Source of the DNA: Porodaedalea pini | Taxonomy: Eukaryota; Basidiomycota; Agaricomycetes; Hymenochaetales; Hymenochaetaceae | DNA length: 64,000 nucleotides | Direction of reading: 5' to 3' | Assembly (NCBI GenBank): GCA_002794775.1 | Contig: NBAY01000002.1 | Span: 2,542,001 to 2,606,000 of the forward strand | The notes under the pieces: model-generated | What the model was told of the DNA's origin: nothing | The model's database searches: none | The model's input: only the letters and a program-made list of their open reading frames with translations | Shown: positions 37,701 through 49,960 of the stretch, one piece after another | How positions within the stretch are numbered: the first letter of the stretch is position 1 | Layout: each line of letters opens with the position of its first letter | Position numbers and translations under genes: made by a program

Positions 37701-39332
37701 CGCACTAATTGCTTCTTCACTAGTAATTGGCGTCGCTGGGCTTGTCGTTGCTACAGCACCAAATGTTGCGCATTATCTTCCATTCTTCCAGCCGTTCATC
37801 GACGATGAAGATAAATTGGGCCCTGGTATTGTAACAACCCTCGTTCCAGCGATCCTCGCCACTCTTTTTTTCGTCGTGGCAATCAAGTCAGTTCGATGTA
37901 AGAGACCAGTTGCTTTCAAAGTTGTATTCGCCTTATTCCGCAACAGATGCCTCACGATACAGCGGCGATATTTCTGCGACATCTGCACAGCTAACGACCT
38001 ACAAGGCGACCTTTTTCATCCTATGTGCAATCGGTGTAATGTGGCTTACTGCAGTTGGCGCGGTTGTTTTTGCAATGAGGGCCTTTGCAACGGGCTCGGA
38101 ACGACCGAGTTCCGTCGCAAGCGGATCTATTTACATGAGCGCGTTCTTTCTTGCTTTGGTTGTCAACGTCGCCATAATAGCTCCAGGACTCCTGCTTCTT
38201 CAGCCTATGAGGTTGAGGGTTGTTCTATGGCGGGAGCGTCAAGCTATCACGCCTCGCCAGAGATTTCGAGGTGAGCAAGTCTAAGTAAGTATTATTGCAA
38301 AGCTGATGAAGGAGTGCAGCTCTTTATCCAAGGCCATATAATCCGACGTACGCAACGGCGTGTTGTATTCTTGCCGTCATTCTTGCCTCGACCTTTTCGC
38401 TCATCTTTCCCCTCATCGGTCCGGCTGTCGTTCTCTTGCTGCTGCTAACGATCGTAGGTAAGGATCAGACTTCTGTGCCCGGGTTCGGACTTGATTTTAT
38501 TAATTCTGCTCTGTAGCACATCGGTTCCTGGTCGGTTACGTATACAGTCGCACAGATGCTCAGACCGGTGGACTTCTTCAGATATGGCTATTGAAGCGTT
38601 TTGTGACCGTCGTGTCATTCCAGCCGATCCTCCTCGGACTCATATTCATGACGAGGCGGTTGTTCATTGAGGGTGGGATTCTCGTTGGCATCGGCGTAGC
38701 TACGATCGCCGCGGTTGAGCTTTATGCTTATCGGAAGACGAGACGGCCCGGGCGGAAGACGCTGAGTGCTGTAACTTTAGATTCACTCGATCGCTTCGAA
38801 GAGCGAGCCAGAGGTGGGAACCAGAATGGCTCGGAATCTGAAGGTACTAGTCTTGTTAGTGCCCCACGGATGCGGAGCCGAGGGTCGATGGCATCGGTCT
38901 TGGAGATGATGTCTTTGACGCTGGCTGTCATGCCCACTCCTCATCAAGCGCGCGGGGCTGTTCCACTGGGTGAGCTTGTACCGCTCCCAATGTACGCGGA
39001 TGTCAGCTTATATGTTGTGTACAGAAACGGAGTCCCTCGACGACCTTACGGCGACGGAACGTGCGGCTCGCACACACCCTGACGCACCGCCTCATCTTCC
39101 GCCTTTATCCTTTGCAGACCACGCCGAAGAGATGGCCGGGATTCTGTACGCTCCCGAGCTGATCGCTCCTCCACCAACAATATGGCTTCCGAACGATACT
39201 GCAGGGATTGCACGCTCAGAAGCTTATGACCTTTCACGATACCACGGCTTACGGACCACCTTAGACGTTCGATCTCATGATGATGTTGTTAATCCTCGAC
39301 GATCTTCTTCTCGTCACAGAGCTGTATCTTAG
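34793..39332 (+). CDS. CSC1/OSCA-like (DUF221) membrane channel protein
   Basis: Family of osmosensitive, calcium-permeable channels (CSC1, OSCA, TMEM63); the 7TM core is also named RSN1_7TM/DUF221. About 1,300 residues in about ten exons. After MPDSLAALDPARAVQRDY comes a Ser/Thr-rich, probably extracytoplasmic stretch (about 40-160), then TM segments at ISTLVLPSVVGLIIW, RVLWICFLIALGWSLVGLAG and LIILTVFVLVLAMLPALYKL. A long cytosolic loop includes WLSAKKAPGFVGWGEKRIKD. Further TMs are FWSFVAMITILLGAG, FFILCAIGVMWLTAVGAVVF, MSAFFLALVVNVAIIAPGLL, FSLIFPLIGPAVVLLLLLTI and FQPILLGLIFM. The last exon, after an intron near 38970-39020, ends SSSRHRAVS. Plasma-membrane or vacuolar location not decided. 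Confidence 0.85.
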
Positions 39333-39407
39333 ACTCTTGTCGTTATTCTTTAAGCATCTATTATCCGGATTATCTTTTTGGCCCCTTCATTCATTACGCT
39401 CTCACGC

Positions 39408-39427
39408 TTTTTTTTTTTTTTTTTTTT
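39408..39427 (+). repeat. 20-base T tract between convergent genes
   Basis: An uninterrupted T run 75 bp after the channel gene's stop. It may help transcript 3'-end formation on the plus strand, but no more can be read from the sequence. Confidence 0.7.
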
Positions 39428-39677
39428 CACGCTGTTGTTTCTTGTTTCTTTCTTAGTTCATGGCAAACAGACTCTAATTCGTGATCCAGATATCCTCGAA
39501 GAAATGGAATAAATTGTGGTGATGACAGACGTATACGCAACACGAGTGATGAATAAAGACAAGAACACATTCCATGCAGATACTCTAGCCCAAGGTATAA
39601 AACTACATATCTCCTACTTAACGTCAATAACAAATGTACAATAAAAAGAACGATTGTGAACGCCGCCAGAGCGAGGG

Positions 39678-42600
39678 TTACTCGGCCAGCCATTTTTCAC
39701 CCTTCTTGGCGTACTTGTCGAGAAGTTGTGAAAGATCCCGGATAACGAAAGTGAGAACAACACTGGCAAAGAATTCAGATGAACGTTTCAGCTTCAGCTC
39801 GAGAGTCATCCGTATATCGATGGGAAGTGAGGCGTAGACAGGAGCCATGGGTTGCGAATCAAGTGCCATGGTATGTTCGTCAAGAAGCTGAGATAGCATG
39901 AACAACCTCTGTAGCCCCTGGACATAGATAGTCGGGGAGTCCAAGCTACGCGAAAAGCACTCAATCAGCAAAGACTCGAGGACTGAGGAGGCCAGGCTTA
40001 CTTCTTCCCATTCGTTAACTTATCCAATTGGCGAGTCAGTTTGCCTCCCCAGGATCCGACCTAATGGATCAGAGTTAATATTCAGTTAGGCACGATAGAA
40101 AGAACAGACTCACTCCAGAACTCTTCTTTACCACAAAACCCTCGCCGACGCTGAGCTTTTTGCCAAAGCTCGAAACAACGTTGTCGCACACTACAGAAAA
40201 CTCCTCAAGCTTTAACGCCCACACCTCTCCGTCTTTCCTGGTGATACTACCAACTCCCATTCCCATTCCGCTCGCTACACTCATCGGACCAGCAAATTCC
40301 ACACTTGCGTTTTGCAATTCAGTCAATGCATCACACAAAACCTCTACAACTCGTATTTTTTCCGGAAGGTTTGTGAGTTTTGCACCTCCTTGCGACCACA
40401 CGTCATATGGTACGTGCAATTTGCGAGTGATATAGCCGCCAGACTTCGAGGACATAGTGTGCCCTAGGAGGTTCATAAGATGGTACGGTCGTCTTAAAGT
40501 ATCAATTGGTGGCAAGGGAGGTAAGGGCGATGACGGAGTAGTTGGCAGTTGTCCAGGTAAGACTGGGGGCGGTGGCACCAATGTAAGACCATGGCTGTGG
40601 AACGAAGATGGAGGAAACGACGGAAGCGGCAACACGCGAGAGGGTTGAGGGCTTTGACGCAAGGATGGCTTACGAGGCTGCTGCGGATTATTCTGCACAG
40701 GAGCCTGAAAAGGATGTCTCGACCCCAATTCTGCAGGAAGTCCTGATATTGGCACGGATGAACGAACAGGATGAGATGACGCGCGATTACGACCACCCAT
40801 ACTTGAGCCTACATTCAGAGGAAGTCTCCTCGGTAAACTCCCATCTGTATCATCGACCAAACCTTCCGCTATAGTTGATGTGTTAGATTTATTCCTTTCT
40901 CTCCTTTGCGATATGGTACCCATCCCGGGCGACTCATTAATGAGCCGATGTGCCGCCTTACTTCCTGTTGAATCGGACATACTGCTCCCATTACGAGGTC
41001 GGGCAGATGTATAGGAAGATGGTGGGCCTCCGTCGGAGCTCTGGTAAAAGGCAGGGGCAGCAGTTACTGCCCCACGAGGGGTTGCAGAGGATGCATGCTC
41101 CGAGTTGGACGGAGAGGGTAAAGCGGGTAAGGGCGGAGACTCGGCATGCCTACCATTCGTCTGGCTTCGACGAATGTCAATCTCATGATCGTGAGGTTGA
41201 TGCTGTGATCTTTCCACTGATGCGGTGGCTTCCTCCTTCAGCGCTTCCAATCGATTCCCAGAGCCCGTTCTTCTATGACTGACGGAACTTCCGCGAGATC
41301 GCATACCCTCACTTAAAGGTGGAGCGAGGCGAGGCGAGGGCGGAGTAGCAGAAAGGACAGCACGTGACTCCACGACAGACGGAGTAGAAGGAGGTGAGTT
41401 TGAAGGACAGGGGGGCCGAGGAGGTAGGTTTGACGACGACCTCAAACGCGATAAATTTTGCGCCTGCTTCGACGAGTGCAGTGCAGATACGCGGTTTGAT
41501 GCATTACCTGCGACTGGTAAGCCATTGATCTTCTCGACACTGCTGCCGTGGGATGATGCTGAAGGGCCGGAAGATGGCATTGGTGGAGAATTGTCCGAAG
41601 AAATAGACTGATGGGAAGACGTTCGTGAGCGACCTTCCATAGGAAAATGGCGGTCAAGATCTCCGGTATCGTCTACCACAGTGGGCTGCGAGTCCCTTGA
41701 GGTTTCCGATGACGGAGACTCAGGCCGAGAGTGACCCGGAGGTAAAGGAGGCTGGCCGTTTGTAGGTATGCTGTAGATCAGACTCAGAATGTTCATGCGA
41801 TCTTTGTAGGTATCGTGCTACATGGCATATCAACTCAGCTCGATATATGGCAACAAATTAGCTTTGCACGTACGATAGACTTTAGCCTTCGAACCTCCTC
41901 TTCCTGAGCGACTATACTTCGTCGCCGTCCGTTCTTCCGCCGAGGCTCAGTACTGTCTTCTCCCCTCATGACCCGTTCCATCACCTCATTCAGCAGTTCC
42001 ACACTTTCTTTGTACGCCTGGATTGCGCCATGGGGATCATCATTGGTCGAGTCGAGCCTGACCGCCTCTCTAGCGAGTTCAAGGGCTCTCGTAAGAGCGC
42101 GACGAGATGAAGGTTTACTCGGAGCAGCATTGTCTTTTGGCTCTGGAGGAGACAGCAAGAGACGGTCTGGAATAATCTCCTTCGACGGAGGTTGAGGAAG
42201 TGGGTGTGAAGGAGGCGGCGGCGGTTGAAAAGGCGCAGTACGAGGTAGTAATGAACGAGGAGGCGAATCCAATAAATTACTAGAAAAGGGCGAATGTGGC
42301 GAGATAGAACTTGCTGCCAATCGATCTTGTGAGAATTGAGCGACAGCAGCCAGCTGAGAAGATGCAGTGGGCCTTTGAAATGGATTGAGATCGAATATGG
42401 GGGGTTCGGAATGTGCGAATGAGGCGTAGGCATCATCTGGCTCTTGAGCTGACCCGTATTCGTCCTCTTCGAAATCGGAAGGCGCAGCTTCTGACAGTAC
42501 TGGCAATTTCGGAATAGGAAGACTAGGGGGAGGACCTGCAGGGGGACCTGATGCAGCTGAAGAGCGTCGTCGGGAGCTCATCGAGCTACTAATGATGCTC

Positions 42601-42710
42601 GCACGGCCCGTGCGACTCGACGACGGACCAGCCTCAGAGGAGTGCCCGTTCATGCTATGCCAGTCACTGTTATTGTACACGGACAATGGTCGCGTCTCGA
42701 AGTCAGCCAT
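39678..42710 (-). CDS. MIT-domain protein, fungal type
   Basis: MIT domains bind MIM motifs of ESCRT-III tails. Exon 1 is 42710-41874, intron 41818-41873, exon 2 41817-40114, then exons from 40060 to the stop at 39678. Residues 1-200 are disordered Ser/Pro-rich. The MIT helices lie about residues 205-290 (SRRALTRALELAREAVRLDS, AIQAYKESVELLNEVMERVM, then EVRRLKSIHDTYKDRMNILS across intron 1). A second long disordered Ser/Pro region follows. The C-terminal module is folded-looking and unnamed to me: YHLMNLLGHTMSSKSGGYIT, WSQGGAKL, PTIYVQGLQRLFMLSQLLDE, FFASVVLTFVIRDLSQLLDK. About 950 residues. VTA1, another ESCRT-linked MIT protein, is 5.6 kb away. Confidence 0.82.
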
Positions 42711-43701
42711 GACCGCGTGGCTTTAGCGGTGTGAGAGGTTGTTTCTCAGGAGAGCAGTCGACCTCGGAACGCGTCTTCAGTGGCAGAAATCCTTCGTCTC
42801 CAAAGACTGTCGGCTGGAGGGCTGTTGAGCCAGGGTTAGCAAGAGGGCGTTGGATACTAAAAGCTTGCGGTTTATAAACCGCTGAAGTTCCTCATCCGAA
42901 TGACGAGCGCGTACTCACTAGGCAGACTCCGTACACAGGGCAAATGATTGACAACCGAACAATGTCACGCTTCACAGACCACTCAGTCCTTGGGGCCACG
43001 ATGTACGACAGGATGCCGAGGACACACGCTGAGAGACCCGGAGAGACTACAGCAGACGGACTGCGAGGGTGTGTAGCGGGGACGAAAGAGGGACAGATCT
43101 AGACAGTACGCTTCGCTGAGAACACCCGCGCTGTCGGGCTCGAATCACGCCTTCCTGTTTGAGACAGTTATCCGCCCGTTCAGCTTTTAGTTTTCCTTTC
43201 GAATTCCTAGATTTGAACAAGTATCTGATTTCCCGCAGGCTAGCCTTCGCAACAGCATCACTTGTATTCCAACCGGGCTTCTACACTAGAAGATATTAAA
43301 CCACAGAGTTTACAAGCAAGCGGTTCCACGTTGCGAAGATACTAATTAATAGCGGGGCGCCGATACCTGCGCACCTGCAAGTGTGACCATATCAGACAAA
43401 ACAACTCACAAGCTTAAGGACACTCCATTCAGCAACCGGACACGACAAGGACAAGCTATACGAACGCGACAAACGAATGACTGGAAGGTCGGCTTAGACA
43501 TACTATAAAATAAACCCAGCCATAGAGTACGCCAAGTGGAAGTGGAGGAAAATATCGCCAGGGTATACGCGGTACTAAAGAGAAAAGAAGAGTCCACAAA
43601 CACGAGGGACAAAAGAATGGTTTTGTTCGGGATCCATTGGATACACTCCCCAATGACAAGATAAAAGATCAAACAAGGAATGTCTTTCGCGGAAATAGCA
43701 T
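42711..43701. other. Intergenic region between an MIT-gene promoter and a septin 3' end
   Basis: Almost 1 kb with no supportable gene. It is the upstream region of the MIT-domain gene and the downstream flank of the septin gene. An 88-codon open frame (43406-43672, minus) shows no recognisable features. Confidence 0.4.
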
Positions 43702-45372
43702 TCAGAACTCCCCCTGCGACCCCTGAGCGGCAAGACGACTCTCCAGGTTTCTATAATTTGACATCAGTAACGCATTCATCCGGTAAGCAAAGAATAGGAG
43801 TACCTGAGAGACTCCTCCTTTGCCAGCAGCTCCTGCCGCTTCTCGTTGATTTCGCGCTGGACCTTCATTTCGATCTCACGCAACTGGAACAACGATCAGA
43901 TCTACTCAATCAAAAGCCTAGTCCCTAAACGAAACAAACCTTCTCCTCTTCCCTACGCAGTTGCTCCTCCTTGAGTTTGACACTCTGCGAGGCAAGATCC
44001 TCAGGCAGGATAGAGGAATCACTGGCAAGAGTGATTGCATTAGATCAAATCATTTTAGAAAGGAAAGCAACCTACTGCGAGTCTGCATGCACAGTGCGGG
44101 AAAGTTTCTCCGTACGGTACGTTTCCTATTAATTTATTGCGATGAGCATTTATACCGTGTCGTAAGTAAGAAGTGCGCATACGTAGAGAACGTCGTGAGT
44201 CAAGGACTTCAGGTCCGTAAGGTGTGTGCTATTTAAATCAGCCGTCAGCTTACAACTGTTAACAGCACGACTGAATTCTTACTTCAACAGCGCGCTGCGG
44301 AGCTTACTGAAGTCAGAGTGCTTCGGATTGTCCACCTCCGCCGTTCCCCAAGGGTAGACACGGGCACGAACAGCACTCTCACCAGTCTCAACCTCAGAGC
44401 CAATGATGGCGAAAGGAAGGAGGGAACGAAGCTCGGAGTTGTCCTCAATGGTGTCCTCGTCATCTTCTTCGACGTCGTATGGGAAGTTGTAGATCGGAAT
44501 GTCGTAGTGCTCGATATCTTCCATAATCTAGTGTTTCAAGTCATTTTTGTGAATGGGATTACTTAGGAAGAAGAGTGGGACTGACCCGTTTCTTGAAGCC
44601 CCGCAGTTCACTCGGAGTGAACGAGTCAGCTTTCCCGATGACAGGGATGACATTAACGCGCGGAGAAAGACGGCGCATGAGTTCAATATCCATCTCACGA
44701 AGGCTTCGAGCAAGAATCAAAATAAATTATTAAACCCTAACATGCCAGAAAAAAACCGACTTACGCGTGACCAGTGGGAGGAATGAAGTACAGAAGAGCA
44801 TGAACACGATTGTCTCTGAATCTCGGGTTACGCTTGATCCTGGACTCCTCCGCAAGGATATCATCATATTGACGCTCGAGATAGCCAACAATTTCTTGGA
44901 AGCTTAACCGAAAGAAAAGCACTTTAGACTCAGCTTGTGAGACACCTTATAAAACAATACTAACGCGAACTCATTGTCAATGTTGTCTCCAAATCCTGGC
45001 GTATCCACGATCGTCAAAGCAATGCGTACACCATCTTCCTCAAGCTCTACGGAGACAATTTGCATTAGTGGTGCGCAGACATGTTAAGCCGAACAAGACA
45101 TACCAACGTTGACTGGCTTGATGCGAATGCCTTCCTCGATGTGCGCAGTATCTGCATTGTCGGCAATCTTGTGCGCAAGGACCTCCGACTCGCAAAGGGT
45201 GTTGACGAACGTGGTACGACCTGTACCCGAAGCGCCTAGAAACGCGTCACCGAAAACGCGAAAAAATGAGCAAAACCGTACGGTAATCGAGGACAAAAGA
45301 CAGACCAACGACCATGACGGTGAATTGAACACCTTTCTTGACCTTGTTTCCCCTGCGCCTGGCGTAAGACAT
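43702..45372 (-). CDS. CDC11: Septin, Cdc11-type
   Basis: GTP-binding subunit of septin filaments at septa and hyphal tips. Starts MSYARRRGNKVKKGVQFTVM. The P-loop is GASGTGRTTFVNTLCES, interrupted upstream by a short intron. Switch region: ELEEDGVRIALTIVDTPGFG, DNEFAFQEIVGYLERQYDDI and EESRIKRNPRFRDNRVHALL. The septin unique element follows (YPWGTAEVDNPKHSDFSKLR). G4-like region: RVNVIPVIGKADSFTPSELR. The C-terminal coiled coil (LREIEMKVQREINEKRQELL) ends after a last intron at NLESRLAAQGSQGEF. GASGTGRTTFVN and PTGHALREMDIELMRRLSP favour Cdc11 over Cdc3, Cdc10 or Cdc12. About 375 residues. Start codon is 253 bp from that of divergent MSH1. Confidence 0.9.
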
Positions 45373-45625
45373 GATGAATCTGTGGGTCGAAAGAGTTAAG
45401 GATAGAGGCGGCTGGTGCAGAGAGCAACAGGAAGCGAACGCAAGTTGCTTGCTCGGTTCTCATTTAGCTTAAAATAGCAAGTTGTGCTCACGGCTGTGGC
45501 GTAAATTTTAAACTTGCTCTCTGAATGGAACGACGATCGACACACGACAGTCTGCACCTTCTTACTTTCTTTCTAATATCTTTGCTTGGTTTCTGGTTTG
45601 AACGACTCACTGGAAACGACATGAT

Positions 45626-48600
45626 ATGATTATCGCGTATACTCATAAAAGCATCCTACGCGTCATCCTTAGCAGAGATGTGGCATTCGTCTCCGTTACG
45701 AGATTTCGATCCCGTACACGATTCAATTCGAGTTCGAGCGTGGAACTTAATCCAGAAAAACAGCACAGTCCGAGGCAGCAAGCTCCCTCCTCGAAGAAGC
45801 TAAAGACTGTAAAGGAGTTTGCTGCTCTACCGGGAAGGTTGATCTCGAGTAATGGGACAGCAGTAGACCCTCTTCCCGCTTGGGACGGTGGATTAGGGTC
45901 CCATTCAAATAGAAAGCTGCGAGACGCGTCAGGTTAGCATGCAACCCGTCGTTTCTCTCTATTAACTGCGTTGATTCTATATTGCTCTTACCGCGACGAA
46001 AAACGCGTGCATGTGTAGCCGGCAGTACCGAACAGAAGCGACGACAGCCTCTCTCTTTTGAAGATAGTACAGAGCGCTCCTCTGATATCGAGTGCAAGGA
46101 AGGTGCACGTAAGAAGCGATCCAGAAAGATGCGCCCTTCTGGCACGTCCGATGGAAATGAAACAGTCCATACTTCGGAAGATAGTGGTAGGCCGCTTGCT
46201 AGTACACTAGGTAAGGTGCATTGTTTATAGGATAATTTAGGACTTTCGTCCCAACTCATGCTTGTACCCTTTCAGCTGGTCGTCGTCAGCCTCGCAACCA
46301 ACTTGCGAAGGAGATCCTGGAAAACCTAGCAAAATTTCCGCACTGCATCCTCTTGACTCGCGTTGGTCAATTCTATGAGGTATTGTTCCTTTAAAGTCAT
46401 AAATAGAATTTGTCACAAAATGGTTCTCGTAGTCCTACTTCGACCAAGCACAAGAAGTATCGCGATTACTTTCAATAAAGCTCACCAAGAGGACTTGGGA
46501 TGACCAGCGCATCTGGATGTGTGGGTTTCCGTTGATGCATCTCGACAAGCACTTGAAGACACTGGTTCAGCAGCACAATCGCTCTGTTGCCATGTGTGAA
46601 GAGTTTCGTAGGCCGCGAGACACAAATGATGATATCCTTTCAAAGCCTTCATTTGACAGACGCGTTGTTCGTGTCTTGACTCCGGGAACTCTTATCGATG
46701 AACCATTCCTCAATCCGTATGAGAACAATTTCCTTCTTGCTATTGCAGGGAGTGATCTGGACTCCCAATCCGGCGTTGGGATGGCGTGGATCGATGTGTC
46801 AACCGGCGAATTCTTTACACGGAACACATCCTTGGGAGCGTTGAAAGACCACATTGAGCGCATTTCACCTCGCGAAGTCGTACTTGACGAACATTTTGAG
46901 CCCCATACAGAGCATCCAATACGAAATGCACTGCAAGAGTCGGGTTGCCCTTTATCTTTTGCAGCCAGGACGACGCAAGGTCTAGAGAGCGGTATTACTG
47001 ATGCAAACGAAATTGTTGACGATATTGTCAATACGAGCTCGTCGGATGATTCATCAGATGTCTTTTCATCCGCCGAAACTGCTGCCATCGCCGTACTCAA
47101 TAACTTTCTGCAGTCGAATCTGCTTGAGCACGCGCCTCATACTCTTCGTCCACTCCGTGAAGAGAAGTCCAAGCGCATGCAAATAGATGCTCATACCCTG
47201 AAAGCTCTTGAAATACGCGAAAGCATTCGAGAGGGCGGAGCTAGTGGAAGTCTTATGAGCTCAATCAAGCGAACGGTGACTAGCAGCGGTACAAGGCTAT
47301 TATCACGATGGTTATGTGAGCAAGCAATTCCAATGAGTTTATCTGAACTGACTGCCTTTCAAATTTGAACCAGGCTCTCCAAGCACATCTGTGGAAGAGA
47401 TCGTGGCCCGTCAAATATTAGTAACCCTTTTTCGTACGCGGCCAGCTTTACGAGCGGACTTAATTGAGCTCTTGAAAGGAGCTGAAGATGCAACGAGGAT
47501 TTCACAGAAATTTCTTCTTGGAAAAGGTGGCGTTGATGACCTGGTCTCCATCCGTAGTACTATTGCCGTATGGGAAGCGATCAAGAACAGGGTCGCCCTT
47601 GAAAAAGAGTGTGAAAGAAGCGAAGGTGGCGGAATGTTTGCGAATGAAGACTGGCAAGGTCTGGATCAGCTTATGAGCAGAATGATCGACCTTTCCAGCC
47701 TTGCTCAGCGTATTGAGTTGGCTATAGATTCAAAGGAGATCCAACAAAAGAAAGATGTTCCAGATGAAAGTGAAGACGATGATTCGTCTGAGCCAGACCT
47801 ACTTATCATGTCGGAGTCATCTAAATTCCTTTCTTTACCCGGTATTGATACCAAGTGGACGATCAAACCTCAGTTGAGTTGAAACATGTTATATCTGTGC
47901 CGTCGGCTGACATAGGATCCTCAGGTTCTCTGCGGAACTTGCTTTGCTTCATGAGCGTTTCGATCAACTTCAGGCCGAAAGGGAGAAAATGCAGATGAAA
48001 TTCCAAGAAAAATATGGTGCGTAACTAACTATCAATATCACAATCTCTGCTCAAATATTAAGTTCAGTTTCACCCTCTTTGACTCTACGTCACAGCGCGA
48101 GCCATGGCTTGCATGTTCATATCGCAAAGCCACGCAAAGACTCTGAGCGATTGGATAAATCCCGGTACTTCACGCAGCTTGCAGAAAGCAAGTCAACAAA
48201 GACATACTTCAGTCAGGTGTGTTATCAGGCTATCCCATAGTATCGTTATGATTATATCTGCGAATATAGGAGTGGTTCACGTTAGGAAATGCAATTCTGG
48301 AAACTGTGGCAGGCATTTATGGCGCAGAGAAGGAGGCGTTCTTGACGCTGCGAAATGAGGTTCGTCGGCTGTGTCATCAAATGTCATATATACCATTCTT
48401 ATACCATGTATGTATAAGACCAACGTTGAGGCCACTGCCATACGGAAGAATGCCCGCATACTCGACGAATTGGATGTAACGTCTGCATTTGCTAGCCTTG
48501 CCTCTGAGATGAACTTCGTTCGGCCGACCATCAGCGACAGGTAAGCCAATGCATCGATTCAGGAGCTTATACTTTTATTCTAATCTGCGCTTAGTTCTTC

Positions 48601-49506
48601 CTTCTATATTGAAAATGGAAGACACCCAACCGTCGAGCTTGGTCTCCTTCAAGCAGGGAGGATGTTCACGCCGAACACTGTATCGATGTCAGACTCGTCC
48701 CGACTACACATCGTCACAGGACCCAATATGGCCGGAAAGTCGACGTACCTTCGCCAGATCGCGCTTGTCGCAATACTCGCTCAGACGGGCTCGTTCGTTC
48801 CGGCCGATAGTGCGCATATTGGTCTCGTAGATAAAGTGTTTTCAAGGATCGGAGCGAAGGATGATCTCTTTAGAGATCGGAGTACATTCATGGTCGAAAT
48901 GCTTGAGAGCGCTGAAATACTCAACAATGCCACTGAGAAGAGTCTGGTCAGTATCGGCGTCGTTATGCAAGCGTTGCAAACTCACTGTATCAAACCAGAT
49001 CATCATGGATGAAGTAGGCCGTGGGACGACAGTTCAAGATGGCCTCGCCATTGCCTTCGCGACAGTCCACCATCTGTATCTCGTCAATAAAAGTAGGACA
49101 CTGTTTGCAACTCATTTTCATGAACTTGTCGACATGCTTGGCTTCTCTGAAAGTTCGCAAAGCAGTGAACTATTTCCTGATCTCGAGTTCTATTGCACAG
49201 ACATCGACGAGACAGAAGTACGTGTGCCAGTCCTAGAGTCATTACTGCTAGCTAATTCTGATGAAGAGCGGACATTTCGTGTATTCACATCGGATGAGGC
49301 GTGGTGTAAACCGCGATTCTCATGGTCTGATGGTCGCACAGCTCGCTGGGATGCCACCCCTTGCAATCAGCGTTGCAGAGAACGCTTTGTCTTCGATCAA
49401 ACTTCACAAAGAGTGTCTTGCAAATTCATCTGCGAGTTCCACCCTTCAAGATGTCGGACGCCGACTTGCAAATGTGCAAGCGCCTTCCGATATTCATAGA
49501 GATTAA
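45626..49506 (+). CDS. MSH1: Mitochondrial MutS homologue Msh1
   Basis: DNA mismatch recognition and repair for mitochondrial DNA. The N terminus is basic and low in acid ([20 protein letters not shown]...[14 protein letters not shown]), a mitochondrial presequence. The mismatch-binding domain has the Phe-x-Glu motif in [20 protein letters not shown], then [20 protein letters not shown]. Lever/clamp regions follow ([31 protein letters not shown]). The ATPase has Walker [21 protein letters not shown], signature [20 protein letters not shown], Walker [15 protein letters not shown] and [10 protein letters not shown]. About 1,080 residues over roughly a dozen exons; every junction I checked restores the frame, so the gene looks intact. 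[14 protein letters not shown] and the presequence separate it from Msh2, Msh3 and Msh6. Confidence 0.93.
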
Positions 49507-49960
49507 CTGTAATTATTTTCGTTCGCAGCCTTGTTTCCAACATCTTGAGACACTGAGCAAGCTCGTCGAACTTTTATAATACATAGCAGAACCGTCTATA
49601 TTTGTTGCATTGTTTGGGGACCGATGGACGCCACTGGTTCAAACTCCGCCATCACTTCTTGATAAAAAGCTCTCTTCCAGTTTTCTCTTTCCTCTACACC
49701 CAGACAAATTGGCTTTGCAAACTGTTATCTACATTGCCCGAGCCTCATTCCCTGGGTAGAAAATCTTGTTCTTGTACCTTTTCTACTGGCTGAGGGTATT
49801 CCCACCACCTCAGTTAAACTGTGCAGAAACAAACATTCCGCGTCGTTATCGAATTTCACTATACCCTGTCCTTGCTTGTTCTCCCCTAAAATGACTACTG
49901 CACGGCACGCACTTCGTATATACATAGTAATGGAAGAGCCATAATACATAAAACAATTGT

